A stretch of 64,000 nucleotides of DNA from contig NC_091078.1 of the NCBI RefSeq assembly GCF_032405125.1, forward strand, positions 30,405,001 to 30,469,000. The letters are read 5' to 3'. A program made the position numbers and the translations under genes. The number at the start of each line of letters is the position of its first letter. Positions within the stretch are counted from its first letter, which is position 1. The DNA comes from Capricornis sumatraensis (Eukaryota; Chordata; Mammalia; Artiodactyla; Bovidae). This document shows positions 22,617 to 34,331 of this stretch, piece by piece. The notes beneath the pieces are model-generated. The model was not told the DNA's origin. It did no database searches and saw nothing but the letters and a program-made list of their open reading frames with translations.

Positions 22617-23623
22617 CTGAGTACCTTTTCCCCAAATAATCACTACCGTGTTGACTTTAAGTACCTTCCAGTTATAATTTTTCATCAATTTCAAAAAGCT
22701 TAAAACCTTATTCAGAATCTCCTAATCCACTAAAGAAAATATTCAGACTCTTTGTGGCACAAGTATAAATGCAGACACAGGCTCACAGAGCTTGAAAGAG
22801 CCTCAGAAATAATATGAATTGCTTTTTATAAAAGAAAGAGATTGAGAATGAGAACAAATGAATGACCACTTTTGAAGTCACACAACTAATTGAGATTGCA
22901 ACCTATGTGTCCTGATTCCCTAAGTAGGAGTTCAGTATTTCACAAATCAGAGTGCTTTAAGATAGAATCCATTTAATAAATATGTGTTAAAATCAGAATG
23001 AATATTGCAGATTGAACTGGTGACCTGATAGTCTCCGATTTTAAGATATGCTGAATTATTAGAAAAGGAAAACCAAACTCTGGTGCCATCTCACTACATT
23101 AACACACTTTCCACATTAACACACTTCCCTTTTTGGAAAAGGACTCAGTAGGAAGAGATTACACTACCCTTACCCTTTTTGGTCATTTCTGCTCTGTTAT
23201 ATTTAAGGCATAACTCTTCTATTTGGGTTTATAGAAAACATGGGCCAGGTCGAAGTCTTCCATTATTTTCACCCCCTTTCCTGTGTTTTCTTAATTTTGC
23301 ATTGCACTTGATTTTTGTCTATATATTTTTATTAAATTTTTGGTAATAACCTCTCCAGGGATCCTGGAAACATTCATTCAGTCTTCTCAAGTTCTAAGTT
23401 ATTTAAGGCATAAGTTATGCATAAGCACGAGAGAGGGAGAAAATTAAAAAAAAAGACTAGCACACAGCCACTGACCCATCAGAAAGGGTGGAGAGAAAGA
23501 TCTTTGTGTGAATGTTAAAGCTAATATCAATAGAGAAGACGCCACAATATTCTGGTGCAACACATCTTACCATGAATGCACACACAGAAAATTTCTCAAT
23601 TCTTTTTCTTCCTACTTCTCTAC
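22617..23623. other. Intergenic, nothing recognised
   Basis: About 1 kb without a recognisable repeat or gene. A small direct repeat of TTCCACATTAACACAC-like sequence lies at about 23094-23130. Confidence 0.45.
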
Positions 23624-23635
23624 TGTTTTGTATGA

Positions 23636-23860
23636 AAGTGAAAGTGAAATTGACGTTGCTCAGTCGTGTCCAACTCTTTGCAACCCCATCGACAGTAGCC
23701 TATCAGGCTCCTCAGTTCATGGAATTTTCCAGGCAAGAGTACTGAAGTGGGTTGCCATTTCCTTCTCCACAGGATCTTCCCAACCCAGGGATCGAACCCA
23801 GGTCTCCTGCATTGCCGGCAAACGCTTTACCGTCTGAGCCACCAGGGAAGCTCGACATAT
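23636..23860 (-). mobile_element. Bov-tA SINE, complete, with exact TSD
   Basis: Antisense: Bov-A body from GTTGCTCAGTCGTGTCC to CTTCCCAACCCAGGGATCGAAC, then the tRNA-Glu-like head ending GAGCCACCAGGGAAGC. The 12-bp sequence TGTTTTGTATGA flanks it at 23624-23635 and 23861-23872 without mismatch, so the insertion is fairly recent. Confidence 0.96.
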
Positions 23861-23872
23861 TGTTTTGTATGA

Positions 23873-24269
23873 CTATCCCATTAACTTAGTATTAAAGAGA
23901 AAATGCTAATTCTTTGTGGCCCAGTTTAAGTCTAGAATATAATCTTCTGATATTTTCTGTATGTAGTTTCCAAAAATTCTGACTGCATCCATAGAGACTG
24001 AGAAATAGTAGATGACAAAAGAAGGCTGATCTTCAAGGAAGGTTAACTGAAGGATAACACCATGTAGTCTGCAGAATAACTGGAGTACAATGTACCGTTA
24101 TGATACAGTGGCTCTCAAACTGTGGAGTATGTAAGAGTCACTGCGTATTCCCTGACTTTTCTGATTTAGTAGGTCGGAGTGGAGCCTCACAATTTCCACT
24201 CTTTAACAAGTTTTACAAGTAATTTTGTTGCTAGTGGATTTATGTTGATAAAAATTGTTCAGCCTCTTT
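23873..24269. other. Intergenic, nothing recognised
   Basis: Forty percent GC or less by eye, no repeat family or open frame that I can name. Confidence 0.4.
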
Positions 24270-24475
24270 CCTTTTCTGGTTTCTACCTAAACTTTGGTTA
24301 AAATTACAGTTACACAACTCACTAGCTGGAAGTCCTTAGAAAAGTAACATGACCTTTCAGTGTCTTGACTTTGAGAATAATTCAGGGTTTTGCAAGAATT
24401 GATAAAATATGTGAAGTGCCTGGTACATGGTAGACATTTAAATAATGTTAAATTCTTTCCCCAAATAAATATCAT
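24270..24475 (+). mobile_element. MIR SINE, diverged
   Basis: Core-like ACTCACTAGCTGGAAGTCC, AAGTAACATGACCTTTCAGTGTCTTGAC and the tail GTGCCTGGTACATGGTAGAC. MIR by general pattern. Confidence 0.6.
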
Positions 24476-25551
24476 GTTCCTTCTTAATCTGAGCCTAAAG
24501 TGGAATGTATTTCTTCTTTAATTCCTAACCTGATTGTGAACAACTCCACTGTTTCAGATCATGAGAAAAATCACATACCTCAACTCAAATGACGGGTTGC
24601 CAATCCCAGAAACATTTTTGCTATGTTTGAATGACTCAGGCATGACAGAACATTAATGCGTGCATATAGTTATCCACGTCACAAAAGCCAAAAGGTTTAG
24701 ATTTTTAAACTTACTCAAGTGAAAAACAGTCAAACATACCACCCACCAAATTTACCACCATGCATTGGGTCCTACTTTGCAAACTGAAAAAAATTGCTTT
24801 AAGGATGAGTAAGAAAGTACAGAGCATGTCTGCTCACAAGCAAATGTTCAAGATAAACCCTTGTCCTTTTTTTTTCAAAATATGTTCTAGTTCCTCAGCC
24901 TCTTGTCTTCATATTTATCAAAGACCTGAGATACAGCAAGGTGCTTTGACACATCCAAGAGTTAAACACAAGCCCAATGCACACCCAGAAGCCCAGAGGA
25001 ATATTTTTCAAAATGAGAATTATGTTTGGGCCAATAGCCAGTAAGGGCAAGGAAGAACTCAGCAGCTCAAAGGAACATGCAGAACTCAACACTCTGAGGC
25101 TGATGAAATGTTCTCTCCTTATTCATCAGGGCTGGATCAGTGCCAGCTGATTTATCAACAAAATGTGACCCCATCCTTTCCAGATATAACCTCAGTCTTA
25201 AGGATCTTTTTCCATCATACAGATTCCACCAAAGTCGTCCTAGTCCATATGCTTAAAAAGTCAGTCCCCTCCCCCAGCACTGCTCCACGAAACATGGAGG
25301 AAAATGTGTTAGGTTTGTACTTATGCTCAAAGGGCTAGAAATACAAACTTGTGTTTTAAATGTTTAGGTTTTCGATAAAAAATCATACAGATGCAAAGTT
25401 CTAAAAGTCAAATAGTGCTAGTAGCTTATACTAAAACAAAACAGATAAAATTAGCTGCTCCTGCCACCAGCAACATTTACCCTGTTCTCCAAAGGCAACT
25501 CCTTTCAAGTATGTTACCTGTTTCATCTGGTATTTATGTCCATTTTTTAAA
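24476..25551. other. Intergenic, nothing recognised
   Basis: About 1.1 kb with no repeat family or gene that I recognise. The short open frames (for example 24760-25044) have no recognisable domain. Confidence 0.45.
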
Positions 25552-26265
25552 GAACTAACTTAAAAAACTGGAAATAGAACTGCCATACAACACAGCAATC
25601 CCACTGCTGGGCATACACACCAAGGAAACCAGAATTGAAAGAGACACGTGTACCCCAGTGTTCATCGCAGCACTGTTTACAATAGCCAGGACATGGAAGC
25701 AACCTAGATGTCCATAGGCAGATGAATAGATAAGAAAGCTGTGGTACATATACACAATGGAATATTACTCAGTTATTAAAAAGAATGCATTTGAATCAGT
25801 TCTAATGAGGTGGATGAAACTGGAGCCTATTATACAGAGTGAAGTAAGTCAGAAAGAAAAAAACATCAATACAGTATATTAACACATATATATGGAATTT
25901 AGAAAGATGGTAATGATGACCCTATATGCAAGACAACAACAGAGACACCGATGTAAAGAACAGACTTTTGGACGCTGTGGGAGAAGGTGAGGGTGAGATG
26001 ATTTGAGAGAATAGCATTGAAACATGTATATTACCATATGTGAAATACATCACCAGTCCAGGTTTGATGCATGAGACAGGGTGCTCAGGGCTGGTGCACT
26101 GAGAATACCCTGAGGGATGGGATGGGGAGGGATGTGGGAGGGGGGTTCAGGATGGGGGACACCTGTACACCTGTGGCTGATTCATGTCAATGTATGGCAA
26201 AAAACACCACAATGTTGTAAAGTAATTAGCCTCCAATTAAAATAAATAAATAAATTTTAAAAAAA
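25552..26265 (+). mobile_element. Bovid-type L1, 5'-truncated 3' end
   Basis: Sense young L1: the end of ORF2 (the antisense frame shadows at 25555-25755 confirm the typical CCACTGCTGGGCATACACAC and GGACATGGAAGCAACCTAG text) and the 3' UTR with GGGGTTCAGGATGGGGGACA, TGTGGCTGATTCATGTC and GTAATTAGCCTCCAATTAAA. It ends in an A-rich AAATAAATAAATTTT tail. It is close to the other young L1 tails in the window. Confidence 0.93.
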
Positions 26266-26699
26266 GATAAAACAAAAGGTTAACTTTAGGTTAGTGTAAT
26301 TATATAAATATAATTCATTACTGTTCCAAGTCATGATATTATTTTCTTTCCCTGAACATAATTTTTTATTTTCCTAGAGTTATTTATTGCATCTTTTAAA
26401 AGAATTTACTTGATTTTCTCTGTGTTTACACTTAATGTCTTTCTACATCCTCTGGCAGCCAGCATTTCAATAGAATTGCTCACAAACACAACCTGTCAGA
26501 TAATTTCTTATTTCCACTTTTTCTAGACTTTCCTCCTAAAGTCAATTTAGGCCTCCTATTTCAATTTGAACAGCTTTCCTGGAAGGGAAACTTCACAGCT
26601 CTTATTCTTTGTCATTCCCTTGGCTTGAATCCTGTAACCAGGATACATGGCTTTTTTTTTCTTCTTTTTTTGCTTATGCTTGAGGAGAAAATGGTAACT
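26266..26699. other. Intergenic, nothing recognised
   Basis: AT-rich spacer with poly-T tracts near 26652-26670. No repeat family assigned. Confidence 0.4.
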
Positions 26700-27355
26700 C
26701 ATTTTTTAAATTTAAAATTATCACATTACTGCAAATTATTTTTATAAAATTTTTGAAAGTTGCTTTCATTCACCTCTTTAAAAATATTGACTGTATTCTC
26801 TGTGTTGTACGTCTTTGAGCCTATCTTACACCCAGTAGTTTTTACCTGCCAGTCCCCCACCCTCCCCACTGGTAACCACTAATTTGTTCTCTGTGCCTGT
26901 GAGTCAGCTGCTTTTTGTTATATTCACTAGTTTGTTGTATTGTTTAGATTCCACATATAAGTCCTATCATACAGTATTTTTCTTTCTCTGACTTATTTCA
27001 CTTAGCATAGTGCCCTCCAAGTGTATCCATGTTGCTGCAGATGAAAGAATGTTGCTCTTTTTAATGGCTGGATAGTATTCCATTTTGTATGATATAAAGA
27101 GGATTATACCACAACTCCTTTATTCATTCATCTGTTGATGGACACTTAGCTTGTTTCCATATTTTGGCAATTGTAAATAATGCTGCTATGAACATTGGGG
27201 TTCATGTATGTTTTCAAATTAGTGTTTTGAGTTTTGTTTTTTGTGTATACACACACACACACACACACTCAGGAGCAGAATTGCTTTGTCATATAGTTGT
27301 TCTATTTTCAGTTTTTTGAGAAGCCTCCATACTGGTTTCCATCATGGCTACTCAA
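26700..27355 (-). mobile_element. Older L1 3' end, antisense
   Basis: Antisense L1 3' UTR and ORF2 end: GGTAACCACTAATTTGTTCTC, TTCCACATATAAGTCCTATC, GACTTATTTCACTTAGCATAG, CATGTTGCTGCAGATGA, CATCTGTTGATGGACACTTAG, and CCTCCATACTGGTTTCCATC at the far end. An AC repeat has grown inside it. It is more diverged than the bovid-type L1. Confidence 0.8.
27248..27269. repeat. (AC)11 microsatellite
   Basis: An uninterrupted AC run inside the antisense L1, preceded by GTGTATAC. It sits where L1 normally has the ATATACCCAG-type segment. Confidence 0.93.
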
Positions 27356-28534
27356 TTTTTTTGTTTTACTTTTTTCTTTTGGTGCAGACTAACTCATTTT
27401 TAATAGCCTGATTTTAAGATCAACTCTAAAGGATCCCTGATTTAAAAAATAAAAAAAATTGCTCCATTTATATTTTAGTGATACCCCCAAATAGAAAATT
27501 AAGCCAGTTTGCACATTACTGTTAATTGTGGTAACTGTTATGGTCTCCCCCAAAAAATCAAGATCAAAACTATCTGGTAGAGCAACCTAAAATTATGATA
27601 AGTTTTCCAGAATAGAGAGCCCAAACCTGGGATGTTATCCATGGAGAAGTCTTCAAAATTTGTATTTTCCCCTCAGATTCTACAATTTTTCTTATAGCAT
27701 ATTGTCATCTGATTCTGGCAATGCACTATAATTGAATGCCATGTACAAGCAACAGGAAAAATCAATTCACTGACCATGAAAAAAGAGAAATGAGCTACAG
27801 ACTCACTAGGGAAGTTTATAAAGCTTCTCTGTAGGGTTGAGTTATTGGTTTTTATTCTGAAGCAGCAGCAATGAAGCACAAAAAATGCCAGTAATTGGGG
27901 TCAGTGTTCAGTCAGATCCCCCCCCACCAAAGGATCTTCAGCCAACTCTTTTAGAATAAAACTTCAACTTCAAATAAGTGTGTGATGCCTCTAACTTTTC
28001 CATTAGGAAAAGTTAATGAGTTTCTTTTGACAAGAATGTTACAAAGGTGTGATTCTCAGAAATGAAAGTCTAGATACCTCAGACTCCATGTGTGTAAAAA
28101 AAGATACTCTTGAAAGGAGACAAAATATACATTAATTTCAATGCTTTTTTTTTTTCTCTGTATAAAACCCTTAGGTTCAGTAGCAAAGAAACTGTGTTGA
28201 AATGAATAGAAATAAAATGACTGTTTCCTACCAAGAGAAGCACAGTAGTCAAGGCCTAATTTCAGTTCCCCTTGCAGAGAAGGAGGCTGTAGGCTGCTAA
28301 ACGGGAAATCAGGCCATTAGAGCTTTGCACTGCTGCTTACGGGGAAGTGTGTCCTTCCTGTGTGACCTAGGAAGACACCAAAAAGGCAGAAGGAACACTG
28401 ACTTTTCTGAGGACATTGGCACGTGGCCTGAATATGAGTCCCTCACAGGTTACATGTTTGTTCCCTCAGGTCTAATATGCACCTGCCTATATACCACACT
28501 TCCTTAAAGCTATCACTTACTGTTAGCTCTTCCA
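27356..28534. other. 1.2 kb with no recognised repeat or gene
   Basis: No repeat family is recognised. The 68-codon and 60-codon open frames at 27879-27673 and 28325-28507 have no identifiable domain. A C-run lies at 27920-27927. Confidence 0.4.
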
Positions 28535-28605
28535 AGTGTCAGTTTTCCTAATCAGAAAATAACAGTAGTGTTGCATTCAGAAGCTGTTTTGAGAATTGAA
28601 ATTTT
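28535..28605 (+). mobile_element. Possible MIR core fragment
   Basis: GTCAGTTTTCCTAATCAGAAAATAAC and CTGTTTTGAGAATTGAA resemble the MIR core (CAGTTTCC..CTGTAAAATG and TGTTGTGAGGATTAAA). Short and diverged. Confidence 0.4.
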
Positions 28606-28648
28606 ACAGACATAGCAAGTTATATTTACAAAGGTTTGGTGGTGTCTT

Positions 28649-28918
28649 GGAGAAGGCAATGGCACCCCACTCTAGTACTCTTGCCTGGAAAATCCCATGG
28701 ACGGAGGAGCCTGGAAGGCTGCAGTCCATGGGGTCGCTGAGGGTCAGACACGACTGAGCGACTTCACTTTCACTTTTCGCTTTCATGCATTGGAGAAGGA
28801 AATGGCAACCCACTCCAGTGTTCTTACCTCGAGAATCCCAGGGACAGGGGAACCTGGTGGGCTGCCGTCTATGGGGTCGCACAGAGTTGGACACGACTGA
28901 AGTGACTTAGCAGCAGCA
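28649..28918 (+). mobile_element. Bov-A2 SINE, complete dimer
   Basis: Two Bov-A monomers (28649-28765 and about 28790-28918) joined by a TTCACTTTCACTTTTCGC linker, ending GACTTAGCAGCAGCA. Flanks GGTGGTGTCTT (28638-28648) and GGTAGTGTCTT (28919-28929) are a target-site duplication with one mismatch. The many open frames here are SINE shadows. Confidence 0.95.
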
Positions 28919-29152
28919 GGTAGTGTCTTAAAAATTTAGGCCACAAACATATGAGTATTTCAACGGTCCTTTACACTCCTGAAAATATATCCCAAAGTTG
29001 ATGTGAAAACATCAAGATTGGTATTTGTTGACTTCATATCCCTCTAAATCTTCAGTGACCTCCTCCCTCTGCCATGAAACCTTTGGCCATTCCAACTCCA
29101 CTGATTTCTCATTTCTAAATTTCTGCAGCATTTAGTTCCTACCTACATATAC

Positions 29153-29381
29153 ACTTCCCAGGTGGTGTTAGTGGTAAAGAACCCGCCTACCAATCCAGGA
29201 GATATGAGAGACATGGGTTTGATCCCTGGGTTGGAAAGACCCCTGGAGGAGGGCGTGGCAACCCACTCCAATATTCTTGCCTGGATAATTCCATTGACAG
29301 AGGAGCTTATTATGAACTGTAGCAGTCCATAAGGTTGCAGAAAATCAGGCACAACAGAAGCGACTTAGAACTCACATGCAC
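29153..29381 (+). mobile_element. Bov-tA SINE
   Basis: Truncated or decayed tRNA head (ACTTCCCAGGTGGTG), B-box-like GGGTTTGATCCC, then the Bov-A body. ACATATAC at 29145-29152 and 29382-29389 is the probable target-site duplication. The middle of the body has a small insertion (GCTTATTATGAACTGTAGC). Confidence 0.9.
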
Positions 29382-29413
29382 ACATATACTCGCCACTTAG
29401 AGCCTTTGGCTAT

Positions 29414-30300
29414 TTTTTTATTCAACTTATATGCAGAGTACATCACGAGAAACACTGGACTGGAAGAAGCACAAACTGGAATCAAGATTGCCTGGGGAAA
29501 TATCAATAACCTCAGATATGCAGATGACACCACTCTTATGGCAGAAAGTGAGGAGGAATAAAAAGCCTCTTGATGAAAGTGAAAGTGGAGAGTGAAAAAG
29601 TTGGCTTAAAGCTCAACATTCAGAAAACTAAGATCATGGCATCTGGTCCCATCACTTCATGGGAAATAGATGGAGAAACAGTGGAAACAATGTCAGACTT
29701 TATTTTTCTGGGCTCCAAAATCACTGCAGATGGTGACTGCAGCCATGAAATTAAAAGACGCTTACTCCTTGGAAGAAAAGTTATGACCAACCTAGAGAGC
29801 ATATTCAAAAGCAGAGACATTACTTTGCCAACTAAGGTCCGTCTAGTCAAGGCTATGGTTTTTCCAGTGGTCATGTATGGATATGAGAGTTGGACTGTGA
29901 AGAAGGCTGAGCACTGAGGAATTGATGCTTTTGAACTGTGGTGCTGGAGAAGACTCTTGAGAGTCCCTTGGACTGCAAGGAGATCCAACCAGTCCATTCG
30001 GAAGGAGATCAGCCTGGGATTTCTTTGGAAGGAATGATGCTAAAGCTGAAACTCCAGTACCTTGGCCACCTCATGTGAAGAGTTGACTCATTGGAAAAGA
30101 CTCCGATGCTGGGAGGGATTGAGGGCAGGAGGAGAAGGGGACGACAGAGGATGAGATGGCTGGATGGCATCACTGACTCGATGGATGTGAGTCTGAGTGA
30201 ACTCCGGGAGTTGGTGATGGACAGGGAGGCCTGGTGTGCTGTGATTCATGGGGTCGCAAAGAGTCGGACATGACTGAGTGACTGAACTGAACTGAATTGA
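29414..30300 (+). mobile_element. BovB LINE, 5'-truncated
   Basis: Sense BovB from LYAEYITRNTGLEEAQ just upstream of the YADD motif (NNLRYADDTTLMAESEEE near 29500-29560, then a stop) through a long open frame at 29570-29917 (KVGLKLNIQKTKIMASGPITSW to VVMYGYESWTVKKAEH) to the CTGAACTGAACTGAATTGAA tail. Well preserved, with few stops. No clear target-site duplication. Confidence 0.95.
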
Positions 30301-30324
30301 ATGGAAGTTTTCTCCTATAAGTAA

Positions 30325-30425
30325 CTGAACGCTCCTTGAGTACAGAAACAAGTTTTCGTTGTTTTCTGTTTCCTTGATTGTACCTAGAACAATGCCCTTG
30401 CTCTGAAGGTTTGTTCACTGCCTGT
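30325..30425 (+). mobile_element. L2 3' end fragment
   Basis: AACGCTCCTTGAGTACAG, TTTCCTTGATTGTACC and AGAACAATGCC resemble the L2 3' region with its CTCCTTGAGGGCAG and CCCAGCACAGTGCC blocks. Confidence 0.5.
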
Positions 30426-30635
30426 TGATTCCAGAGGACCATCTCCTTTTAGTTAATAATTGTTGAAAATCTACCCACACATTCCATTCACTTGAGGACA
30501 CTTTGTTAAATACCAGTGTTCAACCGCATCTATAAAGATTCTAATTTAATTGGTCTTTGATAAAATCTGGGCATTTGTATTTTCTAGATGTTCCTAAGGT
30601 AATTCTAGTTTGCCACTGCTGCAAGCCCTCTTTTA

Positions 30636-30807
30636 TTTTTATTTATTTTTCCCCCTGAACCTTTATTTATTTATTATTATTATTATTATTATTTTACTTT
30701 ACAGTATTGTATTGTTGGGATGGTGTGGCGGGGTGGAGGTGGGAGCAGGGTCGGGATTGGGAACACATGTACACCACGGTGGATTCATGTTGATGTGTGG
30801 CAAAACT
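30636..30807 (-). mobile_element. Tiny bovid-type L1 tail with 5' inversion (twin priming)
   Basis: Left part 30636-30717 is the antisense L1 3' tail (TTATTATTATT run, ATTTTACTTTACAGTATTGTATTG). Right part 30718-30807 is the next upstream ~90 bases of the same L1 3' UTR, in sense orientation (GGGATTGGGAACACATG, GGATTCATGTTGATGTGTGG, CAAAACT). Read on the minus strand this is a 3' segment preceded by its own inverted upstream neighbour, the hallmark of twin priming. Flanks AAGCCCTCTTTTA (30623-30635) and AAGTCCTCTTTTA (30808-30820) are a 13-bp target-site duplication with one mismatch. The breakpoint lies between CAATACAAT and GGCAAAACT of the tail. Confidence 0.88.
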
Positions 30808-30937
30808 AAGTCCTCTTTTAAAAGTAGTTCATCTGTAAAGTTGGGTAGAGAAGGAAACATGGTAAATTGTGAGAGGAGAGCAATCTGGGTTTCTTTCATG
30901 TTCACCTGGAAGAATAGGCTACCCTCAATTGCTAATT

Positions 30938-31140
30938 CTGGTGGCTTAGATGGTGAAGAATCTGTCTACAGTGCAGAAGAAAGTGTTCGATCCCTGGGTC
31001 AGGCAGATCTCCTGAAGAAGGGAAAGGCAACCCACTCCAGTATTCTTGCCTGGAGAATTCCATGGACAAAGGAGTCTGGTAGGCTACAAGTTCACAGGGT
31101 TGCAGAGTCAGACATGACTGAGTGACTAACACTTTCACTT
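30938..31140 (+). mobile_element. Bov-tA SINE
   Basis: The head starts at CTGGTGGCTTAGATGGTG, so the first ~8 bases are absent. B-box-like GTTCGATCCCTGG, full Bov-A body. Flanks TCAATTGCTAATT (30925-30937) and TCAATGGCTAATT (31141-31153) are a 13-bp target-site duplication with one mismatch. Confidence 0.95.
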
Positions 31141-31153
31141 TCAATGGCTAATT

Positions 31154-33054
31154 ATTTGACAATCTTAAAAGTTCTCTGACATCCCACTGACCTCTCAAGA
31201 CACTCATAAGTATCTCAGCTTTTCTCAGAGGTCTCAGGTAGTAAATTTAACAAAGTTAAACAGGTTTCTTTGCTATAGGCCTTCACAGAATCCTCAGTAA
31301 TCCAATGTTTAGTGAAGCTCCAAGAGGGATGTTATATACAGTCATCTGAAGTTACTTTATACAGAGCTTATGGGGACTCTCAACGTTTCTCATTTAGGAA
31401 ATGCTGCTTGTATGTATGTAAGTACAGCATGGGCTAGATGGGTGGAAAATGTTGAAGTAGGGATGGGTAGAATAATTTTGTTCCAGAAGTTAACAAGACT
31501 GATAATAAATCTTCTAAAATCCAGAGACCATTTTAATCTCTGCAGGATTTTGAAAGAGGCCTCAAATTGGAATTAATGGCTGTTCACATACATGGCATTA
31601 ATACCACACAGTGATATGTTCTGTTTTGTCAACTGACTCTTCACTACTTAGAGATATTTAATTATGTTTTCCAGTTTCCAAAAAACAGAGGCTTGTTGCA
31701 GTATTTCTAAATGTAAAAGGCAAAGTATAACTGTAGGAGGAATTAATTATATTCATGATTTGAGTTAGAATTAAGGATAAAGATTACTGATCTTTTGAGG
31801 ATAGCCTGTGTCCTTAATCCACTGAAAAATGACTCATAGTAAATGTGTACTAGATGAGAATTTAGAGGAAGAACTTCAGGAAAACTTAGGAGAAGAAATT
31901 CATGTAATTGACTATTGTGGGTGTCTTCCTGTACAAACATGATTGCAAAGATTATTCACTCATTAACCTTTGCATACTAAATATGCCTAACTAGAATTTG
32001 AAAGTCATTAGCCTGTTTCATTTACATAGTTTTGGGAAACATTTTGACCAATTTAGGTAGTTGTATCATAAGCCTCAAAGTAGGAACTTGAAAGATTTTT
32101 TTAGTTTTGTTTAAAAAAGAAATCTCATTCATTATATTTCCTGGACATTAATAGAATGAGCCTTTTACTTTATTGCTGTTACAAAGTAGCCAGTTCATAA
32201 CTTGACTCCGCTAATTCCTTAAAAGACATTCTTTATTGTTGTTGAGTATGTTGATGTAAAATTAATTGATGGTCAATCTAAGAAGTAATACATCTGTCTA
32301 CTCTAGCCAACCTGTGGATTATAACCTGGGAGACAGTCTTTCAGAAAGCTCTAAAGACTGTTCTGAAGAGGGAGGGAGGAATTAGGCATGTATGTAATTT
32401 TGGTAAAGAGGTACATGCAATCAAGGCCATATCTTGGCAGAATGTTACTGCGATTCTTGAGGAACAGATATCTTAGTGGTTTAAGTGCTTTCCTAAGTAT
32501 GGGAAGATGCAAGAAACTGGGCTCATAAAATTTTCTCCTGAAAATATTTAACTATCAGAGGACTAGTACCAATTTTCCTAGAGCACAAAGTAACTCATCC
32601 TGATCTTCAAGTAGAATTCCTGTCAGGGTGTGTTGTAGGTCAGCAACTGCAGTGGCTAATGACTTGATTCTTATAGAACTGGATGGTGGGCCACATTATT
32701 TTACAATCCCTTCCTTTTTGTCTTCATTTTGTTCAAGGTTTGGGAGGCATTTTGTGACCAATTTGTTCCATGGTGCTCGGAATGCTTATTCCCAGGTCCA
32801 GCAAAGGTTTCACTGATAGCCCACTCAGTGTCTTATTGTTGTACTGGGCCCTGTTAATAGTAGTCCAAAGCTCTGGACCACCTCAGTGTGTTATGTTCCA
32901 GGATATGGTTCTCTCACTGAGTCTTCCCATATCTAGAGTTACAATATTGATCTTATAGAATTATGTATTTGCTCAATCATTTCAAGTCACCTGGTTATAG
33001 TTATTTTTATCAGAGACTCAGTCACATATTTGGTAGTGGAAGAAGTAACACTTT
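31154..33054. other. 1.9 kb with no recognised repeat or gene
   Basis: No interspersed repeat or defensible coding frame. The part 32620-32960 is a little richer in GC, with open frames of about 60 codons. It could be an old LTR or ERV relic, but I cannot name one. Confidence 0.45.
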
Positions 33055-33121
33055 TTAAAAAAAAAAGCTTTTATTTTTTTTTAATTTAAATTCATTTATT
33101 TTAATTGGAGGCTAATTACAA
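33055..33121 (-). mobile_element. Very short bovid-type L1 tail, antisense
   Basis: TTTTTTTTTAATTTAAATTC, ATTTATTTTAATTGGAGGCTAATTAC is the antisense of the last ~50 bases of the young L1 plus its A-rich tail. The insertion is extremely 5'-truncated. Confidence 0.8.
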
Positions 33122-33575
33122 TTAAAAGAATAATGCTCTTATATAGACAAAATACAAGTAGCATAGCTAGTGACATTAATGAAGTCATAAGTTAGTATTT
33201 AAACTAAGAACTTCCATTATGGTGCCCAGAATATCCCCAAGTCATCTGACCCAATTTGTTCCATACCAGTTGCTGTCTTTAAGGGAAATGGCATATTGGC
33301 ATTGTATGTAAAGTTCACCAAAGATATCTGCATGTACAAGGCCAGTGGTAGGTCATTCCAACACCTTATAGGATTGATGAAGGTGTATTATCTTCTAAGG
33401 AGTTACATGGTTGGCTCCAGAAGGAGAAAAATAGATATTTATGGTTGAACAGATATTTCTGCTATTGGGAAGGTGTGGTTAATGCATAACATGGATGCAC
33501 AATGCATACTAAAGGCACTAAATGGTAGAGAGGAGGCCCAAACAGCAGAGAAAAAAATATGTGTTTAAATATCTC
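33122..33575. other. Intergenic, nothing recognised
   Basis: Spacer between two L1 pieces; no repeat family or gene named. Confidence 0.4.
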
Positions 33576-34205
33576 TTGCCTTACACATAACAAGATGTTC
33601 AACATCATTATTAGAGAAATGCAAATCAAAATTACAACGAAATACTACCTCATACTGGTCAGAATGGCCATCATTAAAAAGTCTACAAATAACAAATGCT
33701 GGAGAGGTTTTGGAGAAGCAGGAACCCTCCTACATTGTTGGTAAAGCAGTAAATTGGTGCAACCATTGTGGAAAAAAGTATGGAGGTTCCTCAAAAAACT
33801 AAAAATAGAGTTGTCATATGATCCTGAAACCCCAGTCCTGGGCATATATCCAGACATAGATAGACCAAGGGATTATCATACTAAGTGAAGTAAGTCAGAG
33901 AAAGATAAATACCATATATCACTTATATGTGGAATCTAAAATATGACACAAGTACACTTATTTACAAAACAGAAACAGACTCACAGAATAGAGTAGAGGG
34001 TTCTAGGTGAGGGGAAAAGTGTTGGAAGTTTGGGATTAACCGATGCAAACTATTGATATTATATATGGAATGGGTGAACAACAAAGTCTTACTATATAGC
34101 ATAGTATTCAGTTTCCTAAGAATATCAATAAGAATTTTACATATACATATGTATAACTGAATTACTTTGCTATACAGCAGAAATTAACAATAAATAAATA
34201 CATTT
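33576..34205 (+). mobile_element. Older artiodactyl L1 3' end with internal deletion
   Basis: Sense late ORF2 (GAAATGCAAATCAAAATTACAACG, AACAAATGCTGGAGAGG, TGGAGGTTCCTCAAAAAACTAAAAATAG, CCTGGGCATATATCCAGACAT) jumps near 33862 directly to TAAGTGAAGTAAGTCAGAG, skipping a few hundred bases. It then continues through the 3' UTR to TACTTTGCTATACAGCAGAAATTAAC and the A-rich tail. Confidence 0.85.
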
Positions 34206-34331
34206 ATTTATTATAAACTATATTACAGTATTTATTTTTTAATTTCTTTTGCCTTAAAATAAGAATTTTATTTTATCAAGTGCATCTAAGTTTTAGAACA
34301 GAAGTAACATATCACATAATCCCACAACAGT

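Noticed and set aside
30610..31125. 171-codon open frame on the plus strand
   Set aside because: It runs across an L1 tail, a spacer and a Bov-tA SINE. The C-terminal residues (HSSILAWRIPWT) are the usual SINE shadow, so it is not a gene.
32620..32960. Possible ERV or LTR relic
   Set aside because: Some phrases recall ERVL internal sequence, but I could not follow an ordered match, so it is left unassigned.
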